The position numbers and the translations under genes were made by a program. A stretch of DNA of 64,000 nt, from NCBI RefSeq assembly GCF_001651865.1, contig NZ_LPUX01000055.1, forward strand, positions 310,001 to 374,000, in the 5' to 3' direction. This DNA is from Sinorhizobium glycinis (GTDB lineage Bacteria; Pseudomonadota; Alphaproteobacteria; Rhizobiales; Rhizobiaceae). The notes under the pieces were generated by a model. That model searched no databases, was not told where the DNA came from, and saw nothing but the letters and a program-made list of their open reading frames with translations. This document shows positions 56,134 through 64,000 of the stretch, one piece after another (positions within the stretch are counted from its first letter, which is position 1; each line of letters opens with the position of its first letter).

Positions 56134-57699
56134 TTGCGGATCTTCACGGCAGCCCTGGCGACCGAAACGAACACCTTCTCCCCCATTTGCATCGACAGGC
56201 GCGCCTTCGAGGCGTCGCTCTATGCGCCGCCCGGAAAACACCCGGAAACGCCGACGCTCTGCACCGCGCCGATAACCGTCGGGCGTCGCGTGACGGCCGA
56301 GAAAGGCTGGGAACTGATCGAAGGAACCGCGGCCTGGGCCGATCCAGCCGGTCTCGTCAACCGGCAGACCTACGAAACGCTGCGTGACGAAGTGCTGGAG
56401 CAATTGCGCGCGGCGCTCCCCGTCGATGCCGTGGTGCTTGGGCTGCACGGAGCGATGGTCGCCGCCGGCTACGAGGACACCGAGGGCGATCTCCTGTCCC
56501 GCGTGCGCGACATCGTCGGCCCGGACGTGCTTGTCTGCGCCGAACTCGATCCGCATAGCCACCTCACCGAGAAACGGGTCGCTGCGGCCGATTTCTTCGT
56601 CTTCTTCAAAGAATTTCCACACACCGATTTCGTCGATCGAGCCGAGGACCTCTGGCGCATCACCGTCGATACGCTCGAAGGTCGCGTCCGGCCGGTCATG
56701 TCGGTGTTCGACTGCCGGATGATTGATGTCTTTCCGACGTCGCGCGAACCGATGCGCAGCTTCGTCGACAAGATGATGCGGACCGAGCGGGAAGATCCGG
56801 ACGTCCTGTCGCTCTCGGTCGTACACGGTTTCATGGCCGGCGACGTCCCGGAAATGGGCACCAAGATGGTCGCCGTGACCAATCGCCGTCCGGAGAAGGG
56901 CCAGGCGCTCGCCCGCGAACTCGGCCTCGAACTCTTCGAAAAGCGCGGCACCTTCCGCATGCCGGAAATCGACGAACGGCAGGCCGTCGCCGCGGCAATT
57001 GCCGCGCCCGCCGGACCGATGGTCATTGCCGATATGTGGGACAATCCGGGCGGCGGCACGGCGGGTGATGCGACCGTGGTCCTCGACGAACTGCTCGCCA
57101 AAGGCGTCACCGATGCGGCGATCGGCACGATCTGGGATCCGATGGCCGTGCAAATCTGCATGGCGGCGGGCGAAGGCGCGGAAATCCCCTTGCGCTTCGG
57201 TGCGAAATCCGCCCCCGGCACGGGCCGCCCGATCGACGGCATGGTCAGGGTGGTGCGGCTGGTGCGCAATGCCGAAATGCGCTTCGGCGAGAGCTTCGCT
57301 CCGTTTGGAGATGCGGCGCATATCCAGTACCGCGGCATCGACATCATTCTCAATTCGACGCGCGCCCAGAGCTTCGACCCGAGCCTGTTTTCGGTCATGG
57401 GTATCGATCCGACCGCCAAGAAGATCCTGGTGGTCAAGTCGACGAACCATTTCTACGCCTCGTTCTCGAAGATCGCCTCGCAGATCCTTTATTGCTCGGC
57501 CGGAACGCCCTATCCCAACGACCCGGCGAAAACGCCCTACGTCCGGGCGCGGCGCGACATCTGGCCGATCGCCAGCGATCCGCACCGGCGCGAACTCCTC
57601 GAAACGATACGCGACACCGCAGCCGGCAAGGACACGTCCGGCCCCGATGCAGCCCGCAGTCAGGATTTCCTCTATCGGGACGACGGCCTGCCGAAATGA
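56134..57699 (+). CDS. M81-family (MlrC-like) metallohydrolase, second copy, TTG start
   Basis: About 521 residues. LRIFTAALATETNTFSP is the family N-terminus and has no nearby ATG. TTG with GGAAGG nine bases upstream is the best start; the only ATG in frame lies inside the NTF2-like gene. LDPHSHLTEK and FPHTDFVDRA keep the D-x-H and H-x-D metal candidates, and VIADMWDNPGGGTAGDATVV begins the MlrC_C domain. It aligns with the first M81 protein along its length but is clearly divergent, so they are paralogues with different substrates rather than a recent duplication. Substrate unknown. Confidence 0.83.
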   Translation: MRIFTAALATETNTFSPICIDRRAFEASLYAPPGKHPETPTLCTAPITVGRRVTAEKGWELIEGTAAWADPAGLVNRQTYETLRDEVLEQLRAALPVDAVVLGLHGAMVAAGYEDTEGDLLSRVRDIVGPDVLVCAELDPHSHLTEKRVAAADFFVFFKEFPHTDFVDRAEDLWRITVDTLEGRVRPVMSVFDCRMIDVFPTSREPMRSFVDKMMRTEREDPDVLSLSVVHGFMAGDVPEMGTKMVAVTNRRPEKGQALARELGLELFEKRGTFRMPEIDERQAVAAAIAAPAGPMVIADMWDNPGGGTAGDATVVLDELLAKGVTDAAIGTIWDPMAVQICMAAGEGAEIPLRFGAKSAPGTGRPIDGMVRVVRLVRNAEMRFGESFAPFGDAAHIQYRGIDIILNSTRAQSFDPSLFSVMGIDPTAKKILVVKSTNHFYASFSKIASQILYCSAGTPYPNDPAKTPYVRARRDIWPIASDPHRRELLETIRDTAAGKDTSGPDAARSQDFLYRDDGLPK

Positions 57700-57711
57700 T
57701 GGCTGTCGCTT

Positions 57712-58620
57712 TCAGCAGACGCGCAAATGCGGCGATGCCGCCTCTTCCTGCAGCCAAGAGGCGAAGGTCTCGGCGCCGGCGCTGAGCCCTCGGCTTTGCG
57801 GCATGACGAGCCAGTAGGCGATCTTTTCGGACCGGACGGTTTGCGGGAAAGGCTGGATCAACCTTCCGGCGGCGAGATGATCGCGAACCATATGCATGCG
57901 TCCGATCGCAACGCCCTGTCCGTTCAGGGCCGCCTGAAGGACGATATTGTAGTCGGTGAGTTGCAGCACGCGGGCCCGGCGAATATCGAGGCCAACCTCG
58001 CCGAGCCACAATTCCCACCCCACCGGATTCCAGGATTCAAGTAAGGTATGACGTAAAAGGTCTGCCGGTCCGCCGAAGCGCGAACCGTCGCCAAAGAGTG
58101 CCGGGCTAACGACAGGGCTCAACTCTTCATTCATCAACCACTCTGCCCTGACCCCCTCCGATTGGCCGCTGCCGAAGCGGATCGCCAGATCGACACCGTC
58201 CGCTGCGAAGTCTGCGAGACGCAGTGTCGGGTCGAGTTCGACCTCTATCTCCGGATGCTTCAGCATGAAGCCGGCAAGCCGCGAAACCAGCCAGTTCGCC
58301 GCGAACGAGGGCAGGACGCTGACGCGCACCCTTTGCCGGGGCACCTGTCGGCGCATCTCGAACGTCGCATCGGCGATGATCGCGAAAGCCTCGACGGTCT
58401 TGTCCAGGTAGGCCGCCCCCGCCGGCGTCAACTCGATACTCTTGGCCTTGCGCACGAAAAGCCGGATGCCCAGCGTTTCCTCGAGCTGCTTGATGTGGTG
58501 GCTCACCGCGCTCTGGGTAATGAGCAGCTCCTCCCCGGCACGACGGAAGCTCAGCAGGCGGCCCACCGCCTCGAAAGCCCGCAAGGCTTGCAGCGGGGGC
58601 ATGGTGGTGGAGGCGCGCAT
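57712..58620 (-). CDS. LysR-family regulator (GcvA-like)
   Basis: A 302-residue LysR protein. The winged helix covers residues 8-66 (LQALRAFEAVGRLLSFRRAG, then LLITQSAVSHHIKQLEETLG). The effector domain starts near residue 95 (RVSVLPSFAANWLVSRLAGF, ELDPTLRLADFAADGVDLAI), in the manner of GcvA/AmpR-type proteins. It is divergent from the RidA-class V enzyme-SDR operon across about 120 bp that contains TTCTTTAGAA at 58632-58641, a possible half-symmetric site. It likely activates that operon in response to its substrate. An ATG at residue 7 is an alternative start. Confidence 0.9.
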   Translation of the reverse strand: MRASTTMPPLQALRAFEAVGRLLSFRRAGEELLITQSAVSHHIKQLEETLGIRLFVRKAKSIELTPAGAAYLDKTVEAFAIIADATFEMRRQVPRQRVRVSVLPSFAANWLVSRLAGFMLKHPEIEVELDPTLRLADFAADGVDLAIRFGSGQSEGVRAEWLMNEELSPVVSPALFGDGSRFGGPADLLRHTLLESWNPVGWELWLGEVGLDIRRARVLQLTDYNIVLQAALNGQGVAIGRMHMVRDHLAAGRLIQPFPQTVRSEKIAYWLVMPQSRGLSAGAETFASWLQEEAASPHLRVC

Positions 58621-58740
58621 GATTTCCCTGGTTCTTTAGAATAGAGACATTAGCCTGATCGATCGCACCATAATGCAGTTTGAATTGGAAGCAATCGGAG
58701 GGCCGTTGCATTCTCGCCCGCATTCCAAGGGGAGACCGCC

Positions 58741-59214
58741 ATGTTAGAAACCATCGCAGCCAGACTTTCCGCTCTCGGACATGCTCTGCCAGTACCTTCA
58801 AGGCCGGCGGCGAACTACGTTTCCACGGTACGAACCGGCAACCTTCTTGCCGTCTCGGGACAGATCAGCGCCTGGCACGACGACGTCTTCACCGGGTCGG
58901 TAGGAGCCGGGGTTACTATCGAAGAGGGCCGCATCGCCGCCGAACGCGCTGCGATCAACGTCCTGTCGCAGATTGCCGCTGCGACCGACGGTTCTTTGGC
59001 GGCCGTCCGGCGGGTTGTTCGGCTCGGCGTCTTCATCGCCTCGTCGCCCGACTTCGCGGAGCAATCACTGGTCGCCAACGGGGCTTCGGATCTTTTCGTC
59101 AACGTGTTCGGCGAGGCGGGGCGGCACGCACGCGCCGCCGTGGGTGTGGCCGCGCTGCCGGCCGGTGCCACCGTCGAAATCGACGCGCTGGTGGAACTGG
59201 AGCCGGCCGCATGA
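58741..59214 (+). CDS. RidA family protein, second copy
   Basis: A 157-residue RidA-like protein of the longer YjgH/YoaB-type group. YVSTVRTGNLLAVSGQISAW, AAINVLSQIAAATDGSLAAV, VVRLGVFIASSPDFAEQSLV and ARAAVGVAALPAGATVEID match the family. The Arg usual before the last strands is partly changed (HARAAVGVAA), so classical imine deaminase activity is uncertain. GGGGAG before ATG supports the start. Its stop overlaps the next start as ATGA, so a RidA protein and a PLP enzyme are made together, which fits handling of an enamine product. Confidence 0.88.
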   Translation: MLETIAARLSALGHALPVPSRPAANYVSTVRTGNLLAVSGQISAWHDDVFTGSVGAGVTIEEGRIAAERAAINVLSQIAAATDGSLAAVRRVVRLGVFIASSPDFAEQSLVANGASDLFVNVFGEAGRHARAAVGVAALPAGATVEIDALVELEPAA

Positions 59215-60401
59215 GCGATGTGTTCGACCTCGATCGGCTGCGAGCCGATACGCCCGGCTGTGCGGTCGGCATGCATTTCAATCACTCCGGCGCCTCGCTG
59301 CCTTCGCAATCGACGCTGACAGCGATGTGGGACTATCTGAGAAAGGAATCCAACGACGGCCCGATGGAAGCGGCGAATAGTGCCACGGCTCTTCTAGAGG
59401 ACGTGCGAGCCGGCACAGCGGCACTGATCGGCGCCAGGCCGAGCGAGATTGCGTTCCTCGGCAGCGGTTCTGCCGCCTGGGGAGCAGCTTTTGCAGCCTT
59501 GCCGCCGCTCGTTCCAGGCGACCGCATCCTCGTCGGCCGCCAGGAATGGGGCGGCAATCTCGCTACGATGCAAGACGCCACAGTGCGGGCCGGAGCGAGG
59601 GTCGAGGCCATTCCCGCCCGCGACGACGGCAGCGTCGATGCCTCGGCACTGGCGGCGATGATCGATGAACGCGTCCGTCTCGTGTCGCTCACATGGCTGC
59701 CGGCGAATGGCGGCCTGATCAACGATGCGGCGGCGGTGGGGCGTGTGACCAGGGCCGCCGGCATTCCCTATTTCATCGATGCGGGCCAGGCACTCGGGCA
59801 GATCCCGATCGACGTCGCCTCGCTTGGATGCGACGTGTTGAAGGCGGCTGGCCGGAAATTCCTCCGCGGGCCGCGCGGCACGGCGATCCTATATGTCAGG
59901 CAGGAATTCCTGCCGCGGCTGACACCGCGCTATCTCGATGTGCTTTCCGGGCCGATCGTCGACGGCGTCGTCAAGATCCGCGACGATGCACGCCGCTTCG
60001 AGGCGGGCGAGATTTCGCCGGCGCTGATCCTCGGACTTGGCGCTGCCATTTGCCAGGCAAGTGCGCTCGGCATGAAGGCGATCCGCGAGAGGATCGGCAC
60101 GCTCGCGAACGAACTGCGCGACAATCTTCGCAGCATCCCGAATGTGACGGTGCGGGACCTCGGGGCCGAACTCTCCGGTGTCGTATCATTCACCGTCGAG
60201 GGCATTCCGGCGCCGGAAGTTCGCGCGGCCCTGGCCGAAAGACAAATCGCGATCGGGGCGAATGGTGTTCCCTATACACCGCTCGACATGACCGCGCGAG
60301 GGCTCGACCAGATCGCGCGGGCTTCGGTTAGCTATCTCAACACCCTATCGGAGATTGCCCGCCTCTCGGATGCGGTCGCCGATGTCGCGCGGAAAGCATG
60401 A
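59211..60401 (+). CDS. Aminotransferase class V-fold PLP enzyme
   Basis: A 396-residue class V PLP enzyme (NifS/isopenicillin-epimerase-like). MHFNHSGASLPSQSTLTAMW starts the fold, EIAFLGSGSAAWGAAFAALP contacts PLP, and IPYFIDAGQALGQIPIDVAS holds the Asp-x-x-Gln motif. AAGRKFLRGPRG contains the Schiff-base Lys (K216). It has no cysteine-desulfurase loop, so a lyase, epimerase or aminotransferase acting on a small amino compound is more likely. Coupled to RidA and followed by an SDR, it may produce an enamine or keto intermediate that both handle. Confidence 0.88.
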   Translation: MSDVFDLDRLRADTPGCAVGMHFNHSGASLPSQSTLTAMWDYLRKESNDGPMEAANSATALLEDVRAGTAALIGARPSEIAFLGSGSAAWGAAFAALPPLVPGDRILVGRQEWGGNLATMQDATVRAGARVEAIPARDDGSVDASALAAMIDERVRLVSLTWLPANGGLINDAAAVGRVTRAAGIPYFIDAGQALGQIPIDVASLGCDVLKAAGRKFLRGPRGTAILYVRQEFLPRLTPRYLDVLSGPIVDGVVKIRDDARRFEAGEISPALILGLGAAICQASALGMKAIRERIGTLANELRDNLRSIPNVTVRDLGAELSGVVSFTVEGIPAPEVRAALAERQIAIGANGVPYTPLDMTARGLDQIARASVSYLNTLSEIARLSDAVADVARKA

Positions 60402-60465
60402 GGCCGCCATCTTTCTTGGCCACGCTGCCAAACGGATAAGTCAAACAGAATTGTCGGAGCATAAC

Positions 60466-61245
60466 ATGGATTTGGGTATCAAAGGCAAACGGGCGCTGGT
60501 TTGCGCCGGTTCGAAGGGGCTGGGCCGGGGCGTCGCCGAGAAGCTCGCCGAGGCAGGCGTCATCCTGACGCTCAATGCCCGCGAGCCGAAACAGCTTCGC
60601 GAGACGGCACGCGCCATCAGCAAGGACTATGGCGTGGAGGTGGAGATCGTCGCCGCCGACGTCACGACGGAGGAAGGCCGCAATGCACTCCTTCGCGCCG
60701 AGCCGCAGCCGGATATCCTTGTCACCAATGCCGGCGGCCCGCCGCCAGGCGACTGGTCGAGCGTGACGGAGGACAACTGGCTGGAGGCAATCAGGGCCAA
60801 CATGCTGGCGCCGATCCTGCTCATGAAGGCCGTGATCCCCGGCATGATCGAGCGGAAATGGGGCCGGATCGTCAACATCACCTCGGCCTCGGTGAAGTCA
60901 CCGATCCCGGAACTTTGTCTCTCCAACGGCGCCCGCACCGGGCTCACCGGCTTCGTTGCGGGTACGGCACGACAGGTGGCACGGCACGGCGTCGTCATCA
61001 ACAACCTGTTGCCGGGATCGCACCAGACGGAGCGGCTGGAAAAACTCCTCGAAAAATCCGCCAAGGCACGTGGGGTTTCACTGGAAGAGGCGCGCGCCGA
61101 GGAGTATGCGCAGAATCCGACGGGCCGCGTCGGTACGCCAGATGAGTTCGGCGCCGCTGCGGCATTCCTCTGCAGCCAGTATGCCGGCTATATCGTCGGC
61201 CAGAACCTGCTGCTCGACGGCGGCGCGCTCAATTCGACGCTCTGA
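60466..61245 (+). CDS. SDR-family oxidoreductase with atypical active site
   Basis: A 259-residue SDR. ALVCAGSKGLGRGVAEKLAE is the cofactor loop, LVTNAGGPPPGDW the NAG motif and NITSASVKSP the Ser strand. Where classical SDRs have YxxxK, this protein reads ELCLSNGARTGL, so the Tyr and Lys are Leu and Arg. This matches the atypical SDR group often annotated as 3-oxoacyl-ACP reductase-like. It may bind cofactor but use another mechanism. GGAG eight bases before the ATG sets the start. It is the last gene of the LysR-linked operon, 64 bp after the PLP enzyme. Confidence 0.85.
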   Translation: MDLGIKGKRALVCAGSKGLGRGVAEKLAEAGVILTLNAREPKQLRETARAISKDYGVEVEIVAADVTTEEGRNALLRAEPQPDILVTNAGGPPPGDWSSVTEDNWLEAIRANMLAPILLMKAVIPGMIERKWGRIVNITSASVKSPIPELCLSNGARTGLTGFVAGTARQVARHGVVINNLLPGSHQTERLEKLLEKSAKARGVSLEEARAEEYAQNPTGRVGTPDEFGAAAAFLCSQYAGYIVGQNLLLDGGALNSTL

Positions 61246-61257
61246 GGTCTCCTTGGT

Positions 61258-61758
61258 TCAATCGACGATGCGCCGGACCATGATGAGATCATCGACTTCC
61301 CGGCCGTTGCGGATGCAGCCGCCGGGAATGCGGCCGACCGCCTCGAACCGCTCCCGGCGATAGAAGGCGATCGCCGCCACGTTTTCAGCGCTGACCGAGA
61401 GCTCCAATTGCCGGATGCCTTCCCTCCGCGCGTGCTCCGTCACTGTTTGGAGAAGCAGCCGCGCGACACCGCTTCCGCGCAAACTCCGATGCACATAGAC
61501 CATGACGACGGTGGCCCGGTGCGCCATCTTGCTGGCGTGCTGGCGCAGTAGGCCCATGATGCCCACCGGATCCTCATCGCGCAAGGCAACGAAAACGGGA
61601 TTGTCGGTCAGCCGCCGGCGCCATTCGTCGTCCGGCAGCCTTTCCCAGTCCTCGGCGCTGCTGGCAAAGGAATCGGGCTCCGCGCGCAGCGCCTCGAGCC
61701 GGATGCGCCGGAAGGTTTCGATATCGTCCGGGCCGAGCAGTCTTATCACTACGGTCAC
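61258..61758 (-). CDS. GNAT family N-acetyltransferase
   Basis: A 166-residue GNAT enzyme starting at GTG (VTVVIRLLGPDDIETFRRIR). VVMVYVHRSLRGSGVARLLL holds the acetyl-CoA R/QxxGxG/A loop, and AENVAAIAFYRRERFEAVGR the C-terminal motif B. The gene begins two bases after the stop of the ABC ATPase gene, so it is part of the sugar transporter operon. In that context it may acetylate an amino sugar or a toxic amine. An open frame upstream overlaps the ATPase and is not coding. Confidence 0.87.
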   Translation of the reverse strand: MTVVIRLLGPDDIETFRRIRLEALRAEPDSFASSAEDWERLPDDEWRRRLTDNPVFVALRDEDPVGIMGLLRQHASKMAHRATVVMVYVHRSLRGSGVARLLLQTVTEHARREGIRQLELSVSAENVAAIAFYRRERFEAVGRIPGGCIRNGREVDDLIMVRRIVD

Positions 61759-61760
61759 GT

Positions 61761-62930
<1,170 letters not shown>

Positions 62931-62938
62931 GAATTGAG

Positions 62939-62967
62939 GGGACCGCGAAGCGAAGCCCCGCGGTCCC
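62939..62967 (-). terminator. Intercistronic hairpin between binding protein and ATPase genes
   Basis: GGGACCGCG (62939-62947) and CGCGGTCCC (62959-62967) form a perfect nine-base stem with an 11-base loop, nine bases after the binding-protein stop. Without a U-run it is probably an mRNA stabiliser that favours the binding protein, as in the oppA-oppB gap. Confidence 0.7.
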
Positions 62968-62975
62968 GCCGGGCT

Positions 62976-64000
62976 TTACTTGTATTGTTCGAGGTCGGCA
63001 GCCGCCTTTTTCAGGGCATCGGCGGGCTCGGCCTTGCCGGTGACGACCGACTGGACCATCTCGATCATCGTGTTCTGAAGTCCCTTATAGTCGGTGAAGA
63101 GGGGCTCCGGCCCGCCGAAGGAGATTCCGTCGATGAATGGTTTCCAATATGGGTTGGCCGCAACCATATCGTCGACCGCCTTGCCCGGACGAAGCGGCGT
63201 CAGGCCTTCCTGCGCCTCGTAGATCGGCTGGTTCTCAGGATTGGTGAGGAATTTGGCGAATTCGATCGCCTTTTCTTCAACGCCCGTACCGCTGAAGACG
63301 GCAAGGCTGTCGGTGATCAACAGCGTGCCCGGCCCCTTGGCGCTCGGCCCGAGCGGCAGCGGCGCAACGCCCCAGTCGATCTTCGTTTCCTTGAGGCGGT
63401 TCACCGCGCCGACCGACGCATGGATCATCCCGAGCTTGCCGTCGAGGAAGATTGCCCTGACCTCGTTCTGCTCATAGGAGGTCGGCCCCTCCTCGGCATA
63501 GGGAACGATATCCTTCAGCGCTGTCAGCGCCTCGAGGTTCTCCTTGCTGTCGAAGGTGATGTTGCCGCTGGCGTCGATCACCGAACCATTGTTCGTGTAA
63601 ACCCAATGCAGGAACTGGTGCATGGTGTTGTCGAAGGTCTTGGCGACAACGCCGAAGCCCGCAGTTCCGGTCTTCTCCTTGATCGTCTTGGCGTATTCGA
63701 GCTCTTCCGCCCAGGTCTGCGGCGGCTTTTCCGGGTCGAGACCAGCCTGCTTGAAGAGCGCCTTATTCCAGTACAGCGACTTGGTGGAAAAGGCGACCGG
63801 AACGCCCCATTGCTTGCCGTCGGTCGTCACCGTGTCCATGATGAAGGGGTAATAGGATTTCTTCTCCTCGTCCGTGAAGGGGATCGGCACGATCAGTTCG
63901 TTCTGAGCGAATTCCTTGAGCGTGCGCGAGCCGACATAGGCGAGCGCCACAGGCGTGCCAGAGGCGGCAAGCGTCGTCACCTTGTCCTGGCACTGGCCCC
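62976..64000 (-). CDS. Extracellular solute-binding protein family 1 (sugar), N-terminus cut by window edge
   Basis: The frame runs to the edge without a start that makes sense; 341 codons are visible and perhaps 80-90 residues, including the signal peptide, are missing. GTPVALAYVGSRTLKEFAQN, YYPFIMDTVTTDGKQWGVPV and FSTKSLYWNKALFKQAGLDP are the SBP_bac_1 blocks around the first hinge. FLTNPENQPIYEAQEGLTPL lies near the C-terminus. It binds a sugar or oligosaccharide in the periplasm for the CUT1 transporter. A GTG at 63980 is an internal codon, not the start. Confidence 0.9.
   Translation of the reverse strand, partial: GQCQDKVTTLAASGTPVALAYVGSRTLKEFAQNELIVPIPFTDEEKKSYYPFIMDTVTTDGKQWGVPVAFSTKSLYWNKALFKQAGLDPEKPPQTWAEELEYAKTIKEKTGTAGFGVVAKTFDNTMHQFLHWVYTNNGSVIDASGNITFDSKENLEALTALKDIVPYAEEGPTSYEQNEVRAIFLDGKLGMIHASVGAVNRLKETKIDWGVAPLPLGPSAKGPGTLLITDSLAVFSGTGVEEKAIEFAKFLTNPENQPIYEAQEGLTPLRPGKAVDDMVAANPYWKPFIDGISFGGPEPLFTDYKGLQNTMIEMVQSVVTGKAEPADALKKAAADLEQYK

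Overview
The window is high-GC DNA from an alphaproteobacterium, most likely Sinorhizobium/Ensifer. The neighbourhoods gabT-gabD-htpG, CoA-transferase/gcdH, phnM-phnN, hutIHGU, oppABCD-fba and an msbA2-like exporter with glycosyltransferases are, as I recall, the arrangement on the S. meliloti pSymB replicon. RIME-like intergenic repeats and an RpoH-type promoter before htpG agree with this. No rRNA, tRNA, phage or CRISPR was seen, so this looks like chromid DNA.

Region 1 (1-20,100) is a polysaccharide locus. The minus strand carries two GT4 glycosyltransferases (one cut by the left edge), an ExoF-like export protein, a Wzy-like polymerase, a Wzz/ExoP-like co-polymerase whose Walker A lysine is replaced by serine, a Wzx flippase and a WecG-type transferase. 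A LuxR-type regulator lacking the phospho-acceptor Asp is divergent to it. The plus strand carries a sugar-nucleotide set: GmhA, a fused HddC-GmhB protein, an HddA kinase, an SDR epimerase, an RmlC-like 3,5-epimerase, a SAF-domain oxidoreductase, a degenerate PAP2 protein, a GMD-type 4,6-dehydratase and an Fcl/WcaG-type reductase. Together these could make GDP-D-glycero-D-manno-heptose and convert it to a 6-deoxy-heptose. That would be an unusual sugar in a rhizobial surface polysaccharide.

Region 2 (20,100-32,500) holds an oligopeptide ABC transporter (oppABCD), class II fructose-bisphosphate aldolase, and a four-gene block (acyltransferase, two GT2 glycosyltransferases, MsbA-like exporter) matching the msbA2 symbiosis locus.

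Region 3 (32,800-49,800) is core-like catabolism. It has a three-domain MerR/XRE/cupin regulator divergent from gabT-gabD, htpG, the glutarate pair (CoA-transferase and glutaryl-CoA dehydrogenase), a partial phosphonate set (2H phosphoesterase, phnM, phnN), and the hutIHGU operon. The hut promoter contains a perfect HutC-type palindrome over its -10.

Region 4 (49,900-64,000) is an accessory catabolic island. One minus-strand operon carries RidA, an RpiR regulator, an SDR, a cytoplasmic GH20 hexosaminidase and an M81/MlrC-like metalloprotein. Divergent from it are an NTF2-like protein and a second M81 protein. A LysR-controlled RidA/class V PLP enzyme/atypical SDR operon follows, then a sugar ABC transporter (ATPase and partial binding protein) with a GNAT enzyme. 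Two M81, two RidA and two SDR genes around one hexosaminidase suggest an uncharacterised route for an N-acetyl-amino-sugar conjugate; this is inference.
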